Source: Cenococcum geophilum 1.58 | Taxonomy: Eukaryota > Ascomycota > Dothideomycetes > Gloniales > Gloniaceae | Direction of reading: 5' to 3' | Length of the DNA stretch: 64,000 bases | Assembly (NCBI GenBank): GCA_001692895.1 | Contig: KV748182.1 | Location: 2,112,341-2,176,340 of the forward strand | Program-made: the position numbers and the translations under genes | Part shown: in pieces, positions 24,012 to 37,555 of the stretch | How the letters are laid out: every line of letters begins with the position of its first letter | Position numbering within the stretch: the first letter of the stretch is position 1 | The notes under the pieces: generated by a model | Databases searched by the model: none | Seen by the model: only the letters and a program-made list of their open reading frames with translations | Told to the model about the DNA's origin: nothing

Positions 24012-27000
24012 GTAAGTCCTATAGTAGTTAAGACGTAATTATTCGCTATAAATTTACCTAGTAGGAGGTAATTTACCTAGTTATCTTAACTATAGGCAAC
24101 TACCTATCGTAGGTACGCTTTATATTAGCATTAGTGTTTTCTAGTTACCTAGTAGTTTTATAATAAAAGAATATAGATATCTTAATAAAGATACTAAGGC
24201 GTTAGTAGATTTGTCTTTATATATTAAAGTTAAATTATATACCTTAGTTAGACGTAATTAAGTTAGGTAACCTATATAGTTAATAAACTTTATAAAGAAA
24301 GGTATTAGTAATATTGCTAACGGTTATACCTTTAGTTAGGACGTAGTGGCGCTCTTTTATAAGTCGGTATATTATTATAAAAATATTCTTATAGGTACGG
24401 CCGTATTATTTATAGGGTAGTAGGTTAATAACGAAATTTATAGCGATATCTACCTATTATTATATAGGTACTAATAGAGGGTATAGTAGTCCTTAGTACT
24501 TTATATTAAAGGCCTTAGCGCGCTTATAACTATAGTAGGTATCTATAAAGTATTTAACTAAGTCTATTATTTTTAGCTAAAAGTGGTATTGACTAAGAAG
24601 CTTATGCGTTCCTTTTTTACCTAAGTAGCCGCTTAATTAGAGGTTATAGGCTATTTAAATTAGTTGCTGTTATAAATTTTCTAAGTTAGGGATAAATAGG
24701 CGGCCTCTATAATAGAGCCTATTCTCTTTTACTTTTAAAACTGCTATATTAATCTAGCCTAAGCTTTAGAGGTTAGTAGGTAGTATATAGGCGCTAGCGG
24801 TCTTTATAGTAATAAGTTAATATAATAATAGGTTAATAGAGTTGTTATATACCGTAGTAATAAGCTTATTAATTTTAAAAGGTAACTTTAGTCCTATAGT
24901 ATAAAGCTAAGGTATAGTTAGCTTTATTATAGGTAGTATACCTAAAGCTAAATTTTATACTTTTAGGATTATTTATTATTAGAACTAATTATAGGGGTTA
25001 NCTTTAAACTAAGGAAGGTCTTATAAGCGGCGTATTAGGCTATTAGGTTTAGTACCTTATACTCCTAGNTTATATATAATTTTAAAGTTAAAACTAGAGA
25101 GGAACTCGTTCTAATATACTTAGTATTAGTTTAGCTACTTTATAGTTATAAAGTACTTAAGGTTATAATGGTCCATAAGGACTTTAGTTAGCTAGTTAGG
25201 CTNTACTAAGGGAAGTTCTAATTAGAATTCTTTAAACGCTTATATAATTATAAGGAGTTCTTTATTATAGATCTTATAGTTATACTTTTATAGTATAAGC
25301 TTAGACGAGTAAAATACAACTAGGTAAAGAAAACCGTTATTACCCATTTAGGAAAAATACCTATAATAACGTAGTCTAAGGAGTTAGTTTTAAGATAGAG
25401 TTATTATCCTAGTATAAAGTAAGCTAGAATAGGTGCTTTAGTAAAGGCATTTTTAAGGTCTTAGAACGCCTTCTTATATTTANACGTCTAGGTAAAGCAT
25501 AGGTGCGTTTTTTTCCTTTTATAAAAAGGCCATTTATTTATATTATTACTATAACTAATACTACTACGTCTAAGAAGTTATATATAAATTTCTAATAGAA
25601 GTTAGTAAAACTAAGAAAGGCTTATACATCCTTAATACAGTTAGGGGCTTACTATTTAGTAATTATATATACCTTTTTAGGGTCTATATAGATACCCTTA
25701 GTAGTAATAATTAGTTTAAGGTATTTTACTTCTATAACTAAAATTATATATATATTTTTTAAATTAATATAAAGTCCTACGTTCTTAAGGCGTTATAGGA
25801 CCTTTTAAATATATTTAGTATACTTAAAAGGGTTATTACTATAAATAAGTATATTATCTAGATACGTAGAGCAGAAATTATTAAGGTAGTCCTATAAGGC
25901 GTTATTAATATAGTATTAGAAGGTGCCTAGGCCGTTATATACACTAAAGGGTATAATAGTATATTTAAATTGGCTAAAGCGTAATATAAATACAGTTTTC
26001 TATTTATTACCTTTNTNTATTTAGAGNTAGTTAAAGGCNGNNATAATNTNNAGCTTAGTATAGATTTTGGCTTAACTAAGCCGCTTAAGGGTCTTACGTA
26101 TAAGCGGTACTAGGTATTAGTTTTTAATTATAATAGCGTTAAGTCCTCTATAGTTAATATAGAATTAAATACCTCCTTTTAGCTTCTTAATAAGAAGAAT
26201 AGGGGTAGCTACTAGTAATATACTGGGACAAATAAATCCTTTATTAAGGTGCTTGTTAATATACTTTTTTATAACTAAAAGTTTATTTTTTAATATTAGG
26301 TAGAGTCTTTTATAAAGTAGCATTTTTCCTTATTTAATATTAATAGTATAGTTATTAGGTTAATATAGGGGGAGTATATCTACGCCCTTTTATAAGTATA
26401 TATTAGTAAAGTTATAATACCTCTTAGGGAGAAGCTTATGGAGTTTTTTATTAGTAAGTCCTTTTTTAAACTTTATAACCTTTTTAAAGTCTAAAGGTAA
26501 AAGTCTATAAAGTTCCGTAAAGGCATTATTTTTTAAAAGGTTAATTATATTTATTCTATTATTATAAAGGACGTAGTTTTATTCTTTATTAAGCTTATAT
26601 AATTATAATTAGGAAGCTATAATAACGGTCTAGCCTTTCTTATATACTATATAGTAGAAGGCTAGAGCACTTATATAGTAGTAGTTAGTTATAGGTAGGG
26701 TAATAAGGGGTTTCTTAGGTTAATATCCTAGGGAGTAAATAAAGGCGGTTAGGCTATATCCTAGGTAAGTCTTTTTATAGTATTTAAAATTAAAGGTTAC
26801 TTTTCTCTTCTTCTAGTTAATAGTAAGATTATATTATTTAAGCTAGTTTATTATAAGGATAATAGAGTAGTTAGTAAGTAGTATAATATAGGCCTAAAGT
26901 TCTTTCTAGTGCCTATTTATATCTAGGTAGAGTTATACTATATAGGTAATCTTCTATATAGTATAACTACTATTAGTAAGTTATAGGGCGCGGGCTTTAA

Positions 27001-27329
27001 TAAGGGGCAAGGTAGGTAGGTTATAAGTATATATAAACTAGGTATCTATAAATTTATTAATAGCTCCGCAATTAATTATAAAACGGCTTTTATATTATTT
27101 TTTAGTAGTAGTTTCTATTATAGATAAAACTATCTATTTCTATCTATTTATCTTTACTAAGTTATTTATTAAGTAAGCCGATATATAGATCCCTCTATTA
27201 TTAAGGCGTTTTAACCTATAACTTAAAGTTAGGACTTAGCGTTTTTTTACTTCTTTATCTAACTTTACTGCTATTACTACGTCTTTATTTTATATAGTAG
27301 TAGTATATAATAATATATTTAGTATTTAG

Positions 27330-27753
27330 TATTACGGACGCTTTAAGTACGATGTTATAACTACTTGGGGAAGAGTCGGAAGAAGCTAGTTGGTTAATTC
27401 AGGCACGGTTTAGGATGGAGCCAGTAGAGCTATGTAACGAGGAATGGTAACTAAGGTCACATGACGTGATCTGTATGATCTGTGTAATCTATATAATCCG
27501 CGACAGAGTAGATAGAGCACACGTATATTACGTATAAGAAGGATTTTATAGGAGTACGGTTGTATATTTAAAGGACCACAGTCCCTACCTAGATAGTTCC
27601 TTCCTTATAGTAATTCTCAGAATATAATTAGAGTTAATCTATTAGGCAACCACTCTACCAGTTATTATTACGTTATTAACTTTAACTTATATCACCTATA
27701 CACCTAGCCTAATAACGAGCTTATTGTAGTTCTTGCTACAAGGTTCCGTTACA
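27330..27753 (+). repeat. Solo LTR of the 7.95-kb Gypsy family
   Basis: A single 424-bp LTR in plus orientation with no internal region on either side. It is bounded by a perfect 5-bp duplication TTTAG (27325-27329, 27754-27758). The preserved duplication indicates a complete insertion followed by LTR-LTR recombination. It lies inside the third Gypsy-like remnant. Confidence 0.92.
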
Positions 27754-29024
27754 TTTAGGGTATTAAGCTAGGTATTAGGCGGTAGCTACTAAACCTAGCT
27801 ATTAGGTAGTTTAGGTTATTATAATAGCAGCCTTTTTAATAGTATTTATAGTAGTGTCCTAGTTTCTAGAGTAGCTTACGCTCTCTATTTAGAAGTTTTT
27901 ACGGAAAGGTTAGTATAAAGAGGTTAATATTAGCTCTAGTGGTATTAAAAGTAGTAGGTGTTAGTGGCTTAGTATATATAGGTTTAATAGGTCTAGAGGG
28001 CTTCTATAAAGAGGTCTTTAGGTAAAAGTTAATAGTAGTAATCTAATTTAGTTATCGTTTAATCTTCTATAGGGCTGCTACTATATTATAAATATTATTA
28101 TAGTTATAGCTAGTAGCTGCGTAACTAAGGCAATAAATAACTTTTTTAAGGAGATCTTTTTAGTCTTTAGTGTTGTCTTAAGTGAGGGCTCTAGTATATT
28201 CCTAGAATTTAATATAAAACTTATTAAATAATTTAATAGGGCTTATTTTTAGAGTATATAATTTAGCTTAGTTAGTAGCTAGTAGGTTATAGTCGCGGTA
28301 TATTAGGTTAAGATTATTAAGAACTTTTTAGTAAGACTACTACTTCTAGGGGCTACTAATCTCCTATTAGGCGAAGAGTCTATTAAATAGTATACCCTTT
28401 ATTTACCTAATAATATAGCTAATTTTAGTATCTTCTATAGGAAAAAGGTAGGCGCTCTAAGTTAGTTTTTTTTATAGATTTATATCTTCTAGTGGCTATA
28501 TTCCTTACGGTCTCCTTAAAAGACTAGGGGATTAAGGTAGCATATATTAAACCCTATAGTAATAGTTTAGGTCTAATTATTATAGCTTTTATTATTACTA
28601 CTTTAGTAAGGGTTTTTATTAGGTAAAACTACTTAGCGCTAACCCTCTATTAAGTATTAAGTAGGTAAAGTTACCAGGGGCGTAAAGACTTAGGTGGCAT
28701 TATATATAGTAAAGAGGTATCTAGCGTTATTATAAATATGCTTATTAAGCTAAGATTATAAGTATTTAATTATGCCTTCTTTTTTAGTAACTATAGTAAT
28801 TAGTATAATTTTATTCTTCTTTAACTGTTAAACGTCGCATTTAGATATATAGAAGTTATCTTTAGTTTCTTAACGTATATTATTGGCGAGCGCCTTATAA
28901 GCTTATAGGTCTTAAATAATATTATAATCTTAGGCAGTACGCATTTTAGCTCGTATAAGCTTTAGGTAGTAGTTCTATAAAAGGCGGTAGTATTTATTAG
29001 GGTCTTATACTACTATTTTTACGA

Positions 29025-32000
29025 GGATCCGCCAGAAGTATAATTGACCTTATATTTATGGACGAAGGCCTATACCAGAGACTTAAAAGGTGCAATCCCG
29101 AAGAAGAATAGGCACTCACTTTAGACCATATCCCCATCTAGATATAGCTAGATTTGGACATTAAGGCGCATCTAAATAGCAAAAGATACGCAATAAGGAT
29201 GCTTAAGGCAGACAGCTTCCTTAATACAGTTAAATAATAACTCTAAGACCTAGAAGAAATCCACCAGATACTAAACGAGCGAGGCTTATTAGCCACCCCT
29301 AAGGAAATTAACTAAAGACTAGAAAGGATCTAGGCAGCGATTAAAAACGGGTTAAAAGAGCACTGTCCGGTCTTAAGACCGGGCCCCTATACGCAATACG
29401 CATGGTCCGCATAATACGCGGTTCTTATAGCTAGCTAATAATAAGTAAGAAGGAAATACTTAAGTAGCTATAACCCTAAAGATAAGAGATAATATAAAGA
29501 CACAAGAAACTAGTTAAAGAATACCCTAAAAAAAGAAGCAAGGAATAACTGAAGACGATTTATAAACAAGTATACGTCTAACCTAAGCCTCCCCTATAAT
29601 AAGGGCCTGTGGGCTATAGCAAAATAGGTAAAGAAAAAGGTAGGGCGATTAGCAGAAGACCTATACCTACTACCCCTATAAAGAGTAGGGGAATTATAGG
29701 CCACTAATAATAACGATAAGAAGGTAAAGATCCTTATAGAAAGGTTCTTCCCCTAACTAGCTCTAGTAGACCTCAGTAATATTATAGGTGAAATACCGGT
29801 AACTTGCCTACGGGTTAACAGCGATATAATAATAGAGGAAATGGCTAGAACTATTAGCTGCCTTTTAAATAATATAGCACTAGGACTAGATAGGATTCTA
29901 AATAAGGCCCTAAAGACCTATAGACCACTTATAGCTTTTTAGCTTGCAGATATAGCTAGAGTATACTTTACTATAGGCTACTACCCGCGACTTAAAAGAT
30001 CTATAACAACGGTTATCCTATAAAAAGAAGGTAAAGCAGATTACTTAATCCCAGGAAGCTACCGCCCTATTGCCTTAGAAAACACCCTTAGTAAGATCTT
30101 AGAAAAGGTAATAGCGGACCATATAGCAGACACGGCTAAGGAATACGCCCTATTACTACAGAGCTAAATAGGGGCAAGAAAGAACCGCTTAATACTATTA
30201 GCACTTACGCTACTCGCTGCTACTATTAAATCTGTATGGGCGATGCAAAGGGACTTTATAGTATTAATGCTCAGCTTAGATATTAGTAGCGCCTATAATA
30301 ACGTACCCCATAAGCGTCTCTTATATATCCTTAGGGTAAAAGGCTTCCTAGAATGGATTATATAATTTATTTAAGGGTTTATAGGTTAAAAAGAAATATT
30401 ACTAATCTTTAGCGGATATTAGAGCCCCCTTATTGCAGTTATAACAGGAATACTATAAGAATTACCCCTTTCGCCTATACTCTTCCTTTTCTTTATAAGC
30501 AACCTACTTAACTCCTTTAAAAAAGGGGCGACCTAAGGGATAGGCTTTGTTAATGATATAAACCTAATTATATACGGGCCAACAGCCGTAAAGAATTGCA
30601 GAATACTAGAGAAAGCTTATAATACCTATATAGAATAGGTAAGACGATATAGAGTTTAATTCTTACTAGAGAAATACCAGCTAATCTATTTTATAAGAAA
30701 ACGCAACCAATTTATAGATCTCTAGCACATAATCCGCATTTAAGGCTTTAGGGGTTAACCAGTTTAGGGCCTAAGAGTATTAGAAGTATAGGTAGATAGT
30801 AAGCTCCGGTGGAGCGTATATGCGGCATAAGCGGCCCGTAAGGGCTAAGTATAGTATATCGTATTATCCAGGATCGTTAATTCTATATGGGGTCCATACT
30901 TCTAGAGGTTACGCCTACTATATACAGCAGTTGTTTGGCCAACTATAACGTATAGGTCTAGTATTTAGGCCATTAGAGAATCTAAGAAAGGCCCCCCTAA
31001 GTCGCTTCTTAAACCACTTTAAAAGGTCTAAATAGCCTGCCTCTAGAGTATAATAGGCGCATATAAGCGAACGGCTACAGCACTGCTTAAGAAGGAAGCT
31101 AATATTCCCCCCCTATAACTATATATTAAAGCCGCTATAATATAAAGGGCGTAAAATAAACGTAACTCTAATATTATAAAGTATATTAAGACGCGCCTAA
31201 ATAAACTATAGAGGGACCTTAGGGCGCCCTATAGGAGAATAAACTAATAACCTTAAAGTAGGGAAGATATATTAGAGAAACAAGTAAAGAAAGTAGAAGA
31301 AGAATAGTGCTGCTTTAGGGCCTAGGCCTATATAGAGGAGGAAGGGAAACGCGCAAGAGGCCAGTAAAGATAATAGTAAGAGAGAGAAAGGAGCTAAAGT
31401 AGAGCATAAAAGAACGCTAGGAAACTATCTACCGTAATATAATACTAGTTAGACCAACGCTGGAGAGGTGTATAGGAGTTAAAGGTATAGAGGCTGACTA
31501 AGGTAAGAGGAACTTAAGCTGTAGCATAGTTAACGCTATAGGGGGTAAATACTCTAGGGCTCCAAGAAGGCCTAATGAAGGTAAAAAATATAATAGCAAC
31601 ACTCTTAAGAACAGAAATAATAGGACTAAAAGACTGGCTCTACTAGGTGGGTATTCTAGTAGGTAGCCTAAGATGTAAATGTGGCTAGCTAAGACAGACA
31701 CCAAAACACGTAATACTGTTATGCCCCTTACGCACTAACCGAGAAGTAATACTCTTAGTAGCTAGCACAGAGAACTATAATATACTGCTCTCGATATAAA
31801 AAGGCCTTAAGGCGGTTACCTAGTGGCTTATTAGCCAAAATATACTAAACCAGTTCCGGGTTATAAGGGAAATGGTAATAAAGGGTAGGGGGGCGAGCAA
31901 TGGGCGCCCCCTGATAACTCTACAGTAGTAGAGTAAAGTATGCGATACTAGCGCGTCTGTAGGCTTGTTACGGCAGCAGTGGTTCCTAAGGAGGTTAAAA

Positions 32001-32189
32001 AGTAAGGTAGTAGGAGCACTATAGGTAACTCGCAGGCGCCCTATAGGCGCCTTATAGGCGAGTCCCAAAAGGCGGGGAGATGGATTATAGGGTTTTCTTA
32101 AATAGAGTTTTCTCCCCATATGTATATAAGGAGTAGTCCGCGTGGGCCTAATAGGGATCCGAATCGGACGTTAAGTAATGAATTATTAT
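29025..32189 (+). mobile_element. LINE (Tad1-like), 5'-truncated, ORF2 remnant
   Basis: A plus-strand non-LTR retrotransposon about 3.2 kb long. It starts within the last motif of the endonuclease domain (DHIPI near 29130). It continues through the reverse transcriptase (PGSYRPIALENTLSKILEKV at about 30053-30115, the FVDD-type catalytic box near 30545-30560) to a C-terminal region with RNase H-like length and a CxCG...H...C cluster (about 31680-31735). Flanking 17-mers TACTACTATTTTTACGA (29008-29024) and TACTACCATTTTTATAA (32190-32206) differ only by three RIP-type transitions and are read as the target duplication. Stops are almost all at former CA/TG sites. RIP damage looks milder than in the neighbouring LTR elements. 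ORF1 and most of the endonuclease are missing, as in typical 5' truncation. Confidence 0.82.
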
Positions 32190-32583
32190 TACTACCATTT
32201 TTATAAACGTCTTGGCGTCTTATATTTTAATTTTAATAGGTAGTAGCCCTTTTATTTACTTATCCGTAGTTATATAGTTAATAAAAGATAAGATATTATT
32301 AGTGTCTATCTTCTTAAGGGTTAAGGCTAGGGCTAATAAATTAAATTCTTCTAGGATTAATTAGCGTTATAGGTTAAGTATAGGTATTAGATTATTCTTT
32401 AGGTTTAATATAGTAGCTAGTAAGGAATATTATCTTACTATTATAGGTTTCTTAGAAGTATAAAGTAAGGTAATTTATAAATACACTGCTTTTAGCAGCG
32501 CCTATAGTATTATAGAGACGTAGAATTAGTTATAGGCTAAGCGTTAGTAGTAAAAAGGCGTAATATAATATTATAGAATAGAG

Positions 32584-33329
32584 GTAGTGGCTATAGAGCG
32601 TATGTATTTAAGGAGTCTGCAAGACGTTATATAATTAATCATAAGGGTTAAGGGCGTAAGGAGGTAATATACCTACGCGTAGCTAATATAAGCTATACGC
32701 GAGGTGTATATAAAAGCACGGGGCTCTACTATAGAGGCCCCTATAGTGGGGTTCCGTAATAGTAAAGGATCTAATTAGCGACTTTTACTACGCAAACCTA
32801 TAAAAACCGGGCCTAAGCAGAGATTTTATACCTAATCCTTTATAGGAGCCCTTATAGAGTTAAACCGTTATACATTACTACGTAAGGGCAAATTACCGTT
32901 AAATTACCGTTAGATTGCGGTAAATTGCGATTATATAACCGGAATATCGTTAAAATATTTAGGAACTTTAACCGGCGGTTAAAGTTATCTAATTAGTTAG
33001 ATTCTTAAATGCCAAGCCTTATTATATAACGTTATTTTAAGCCTTTAGCAATACCCCCCCTTTTCTTCTTTTTTATACCTTAAGTATCCCTTTTATATAT
33101 ATAGTAACTACAGCGTCGCCGGAGCTCCGCCTCTATAAAAAGGGGGGGTAGTATTATAGAACCCCACTATAGGGGCCTTTATAGGAGAGCCCCGTGCTCT
33201 CGCGTATACCTTATATATAGCTTATATTAGCTACGCGTAGGTATATTACCTCCTTACGCCCTTAACCCTTATAATCGATCGCGTAACGTTTTATAGACTC
33301 CTCAAATATATACGCTCTATAGCCACTAC
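32584..33329. repeat. Long inverted repeat, two 178-bp arms
   Basis: Positions 32584-32761 and 33152-33329 are reverse complements of equal length (178 bp). They share the tracts GTAGTGGCTATAGAGCG, TACGCGTAGCTAATATAAGC and GCACGGGGCTCT, with a 390-bp spacer. The inner end of the right arm (TATTATAGAACCCCAC) follows a purine run (AAAAAGGGGGGGTAG, about 33137-33151) that resembles a polypurine tract. The arms may therefore be the first parts of two oppositely oriented LTRs. Alternatively the block is a foldback-type DNA element. No clear target duplication is seen. Confidence 0.75.
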
Positions 33330-36300
33330 TGTGACGGCGCTGGGGCACCGCCCCTACGACGTCTACATGCAGCCTAGTCAGGGGCTCGCTTAGAGACTTG
33401 GCTCGTGTATATAGACCTATCCTTTCCTCGACCTTCTTCTGCTCCTCAGCTTAGTATCTTCGTAATATAGCATTCTACAAGCTTCGGTTTAGAGGCATTT
33501 ATACGAGCCGTAACAACTACCCCCGTCCTATAATAATAAAGTTTAAGAACTAAAATAAGAATATACCTATATTAGACATTTAACATTAAAGCGAAAATAT
33601 TGCGGTATATAATATTATATCGTGTATACGCTAGGCATATATTAACTCTATATAGGGTTTAACCACCTATAAAGCTAAGGTAAATTAGTAGGCCAAATAT
33701 ACGGTGCATAGCTAAATTGCTATATTCCTATTAATATAGCACGGTATTTTTACATTTGCCTTATTATACGAAATTCTTATATATATTATCCACTATACCT
33801 AATAAAGCTACTAATTAACCTTACTAATAATGTAGTTAAAGTAATAAGGTAGGTGGAAGTTCTAAGCCTTACTATATGTATACCCCGTATATATATATAG
33901 TATATACTAATAAAACTACTTACTATAGTATAGGTCAATTTATCCTATTACTAGAATATTATACTTTATATAGGAAGTATAGAACGTAGACACTACGTGC
34001 AGTATATAGGAGTCTTAATATTAAGGATTAAATTACTACTTTAATTTAAAAGGAGAGGATGCTATAATTCCTAAAGGGAACGGCATATATAGGTAAGTAT
34101 AAATTTAATACACGCTAAGTATATATAGAGCTTAAGCGTAGCAAGTGTGCTACGCAAATTCTCTATAGACTAATATAAAGAGAATACTAAGTAATAGATC
34201 CGGGTAATTTATAACTTTAATAATAAGTATTTCCTTATTATATATATAAGCTAAGGCATTCTAATATATAATATATATTAAAATAGACCTATTATTTAAA
34301 ATGGTATAAGGTAAAACAAATCTGTTCTTAATTACTAAATAGGATAAGAATTCTAAATATATATGCGCCCTATACTATATATATACTGTATATAAGCTAA
34401 TACTTATAATAAGAATTAAGGTATAGGTATACGCCTTTTTTAACCTAGAAATATATGCTGCATATATAACAATATTTAAGCTGGTATTTAAGGTTTTAGG
34501 TAATACTGCCCAATTATTTATATAATTTGTATATATTTACGGAACCAGACTTTATACGGCTATAGTTAATATGTATAAGAAATAAGCTAGTAGTAAGTAT
34601 ATATACTATATATATTATATATACCAAGCATATGCTAACAATATATAGGTTTTAGAGATTACCTATATATAATTAACCTATCCCATAAATAGGATAAATA
34701 CCTTTAGTATATACTTGTATTCTATATAGTATATATTAAACGGAACTTTATAAAGCAAGATATATTATAAAGTAGATATAAGAAGCAGAAATAAAGCAGA
34801 AACTTACTGCGCGTATATAAAGTATATATATACTACATCCGAAGCTTGCGTCTTAGATAAATAATAAAAAGAAAATATAGATATTAGCTAGGCTTATAAA
34901 GAAAAAGTTAAAAGTCCCTTATAAGTGGTGGGTATATATACGGAAGCATACTAAAATTAGTAAAAGTAGTCACTTTTAAGACAATAACTTTACAGGACGA
35001 AATTTAAGCATACTTATTATAGTACTAAGATAGTGTATACGCTCTATATATGCACAGCATATTCTAATATTTTAATATAGGCTTAAACTCTATATATAAG
35101 AAATGTTTAACCTCTAAGAGCTATATAAAAAGACGGGAATAAATAATATATAGAGAAATTATAGTAACTTAAAGCGGATAGCAGTATAGCTATAGAAACA
35201 ATATATATATACGCTATAAATATAAAGTATATACTAAGCTTAAGGAGCCTAAAAACAGCAGAAATTAGTTAAGCGGCGAGCTAGAAATTCTAAGCTAAAT
35301 CTTTTCTAGAATCCCTAGAACCTATTTAATACTTCTAAGCCTACTATATATAATAGGCAGATTATATCGCAGATAAGTATAGCAGATAATAATATTATAT
35401 TAGTATTGGATACGTCTTACGTATCTACTGTATATATAACGTAGATACTGCCCATACTATCTTAAAGTTAAACACCCCGGATTATAGGTAAGAGGTATAG
35501 GTCTAACCTATCTATAGAGGAGATAAAAAAGGAGGTATATATACTATATATAAAAAATATAAAGTAATAAATTAATAAATTAAAATAGGTTAAAGATGTA
35601 TATAATAAAGCAAAGGAACTAGTAGAGCTTAAGAAGTGGGCGTAGGAGTATAGTGTTAGTATATAGGGCGTATATATATAATATATAGAGAGTAAGTATT
35701 ATAGAGTTTTATTACTATAAATAAAGAATTAATTAATATAGGCCTATAGCCCCCAAGCCCTATATTGGGTATATACCTAACCTATTTACCCTATAAACTC
35801 TACCAAAACTCTAAATATATATACTATATATTATATATGTAGTGTACAGGCCTAGTATATACTAGGACTTAACCTATAAGGTAAGACGAGCGGTAGGTTC
35901 CACCTAGGGTAGGAGTTGCTTATATAGAGTATAAGCATAATATATGCAATAGAATGAACTAAACTTACTAAAGCTCTTACTACTACCGCGGCAGCGGCCT
36001 GTTATTCTTTTACTCCCTATATTAAATATTAGTAGTATATATATAGGACATATGTAATGCAAATATACCGCTTTAACGGCGTATAGACGGTGAGGGGGAT
36101 TCCTTGCGGTCGCCTAGGGGGGTTAGGCCGCACTATATATATAATTAGCATATACTAAATATATACGGGTAAAATACTAACTTTACGCTTTAAGCCAGTA
36201 GAGGGAGTAGTAGGGCTAATACGCTGTTTTCCTTATATTAGCATACGCCTAGTATAAGCGCGTATTAGCCTATAGTTAGTAAAAGACATTAGGGGTTTAT

Positions 36301-37555
36301 ATATGCGTAGTATATACGCGTATAAGCTAGCAATATAACTAAATAGTAGTTTTAGTAATGTATATATAGGGGATACGCTAAATTAGACCTTTTTAGTCTC
36401 CTAAATATAGAGTCGTGCATTAGTTTCGGAATTAGGTAGTAGCCTTAGTAGTAGCCGTACTTATTCCTTATATATACTACCCTTAGGCCTATAAGTACCT
36501 TTAGGTCTAAAATTAAACTTAGGAGGAATAAGTATATAGATAGATAGATATATATATTAGGGTATGGTGCGTATATATAGAAGTAACACTAGTGCTCTTA
36601 CCTTACGGTAAAATTGCCTACTAAACTAGGCCGTAAACCCCTAGTCCTAGGCACTATGTCTAATTAGCTTAGGCTAAGTGTATATATAGTATAAAGTGGA
36701 TATATATAAAGAGTATATAAGTATCTATATACTCTAAAATCCTAGACCCTAAAGGGCTATAACTATAGATACTATTAGTAATGTATATACAATATATAGG
36801 TATAGATATACCCGGGCTTATATAGGTATTTAATATCTTACTAGGCACTAAAGAGAACAAATAGTTTTAGAAAGCTATAATATATTAGCCTTGTATATAC
36901 GCTATATATATATAGCATATACTTCTTACCCGTAATTAGCTCTCCAACTAGCGTATTATTAGTGGTTAGGTTAGTTACTATATATAGTAAGTATATGCTA
37001 AAGCTACTATAATAATATAGTAGTATATATAGGCACCGCTGTGCTTATTACAGATATGCCGGCGATACTATAGCTATATTAGTATAGTTATAGGTGCTAT
37101 ATATATACAAAACGTATACTTAGCTAGGCAGTAAAGACATAACCGTATATCTACGTACTATTAACTGCAATATTATACCTAAACTTTGTCTTAGTATATG
37201 CTATATATAGGGCACAGATAAGTAATATATACTATAGTATTAACTAAGAAGAGTATTAAGGCGGTATTAGTAGTAGATTTAATTTACCGTCCGACCTAGT
37301 CCCCCTAATAGGTCCACGCAGACTAATTCCTATAGGAAAAGCTTATATTATACTAAGAAAACCCATTTTTTTAGGTGAACAAAAAACCTCCAAGGGAAAC
37401 GTAAGAGGTAATACTTCTAGATAGCATCCGTACTACATTAACGGGAGGAGAAAAACACTATTAGGTTGCTGCTTTAAGACTCCCCTTACGCGAGAGTGTC
37501 TAAAATGCCTATCTTGCCCTTATCTGCCATTTAAACCATTTTTACTACGTCTATA
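33330..37555. other. TATATA-rich unassigned DNA
   Basis: About 4.2 kb dominated by short alternating tracts (TATATA, GTATATAC, AGTATATATA) with scattered GC-rich islets (about 33335-33400, 36085-36130, 37270-37330). I recognise no domain on either strand and no terminal repeats. It is probably a very old, RIP-saturated repeat. Open frames here, such as one at 36669-36860, look like composition effects. Confidence 0.6.

Larger units (their letters stand above)
24017..32583 (-). mobile_element. Degraded Ty3/Gypsy-like remnant, third family, borders uncertain
   Basis: A heavily RIP-altered minus-strand Gypsy-type pol. The reverse transcriptase is recognisable near 25830-26060, with a YLDD-type catalytic box near 25850-25870 and the upstream Gypsy core around 25950-26010. 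Integrase/RNase H-like sequence lies below about 25500, and protease/gag-like sequence above about 26400. A solo LTR (27330-27753) and a LINE (29025-32189) are inserted in the right part. I found no LTR pair for it. Its left end abuts the 24011 border, so the 5070-24011 element may have inserted into it. Several ambiguous bases occur at about 24991-26050. Confidence 0.55.

Noticed and set aside
31498-32119. Two minus-strand frames of 68 and 99 codons
   Set aside because: They are antisense to the C-terminal part of the LINE ORF2 remnant. On that strand RIP creates fewer stops in these frames.
36669-36860. 63-codon Ile/Tyr-rich minus-strand frame
   Set aside because: It is a composition effect of TATA-rich DNA, with no motif or context.
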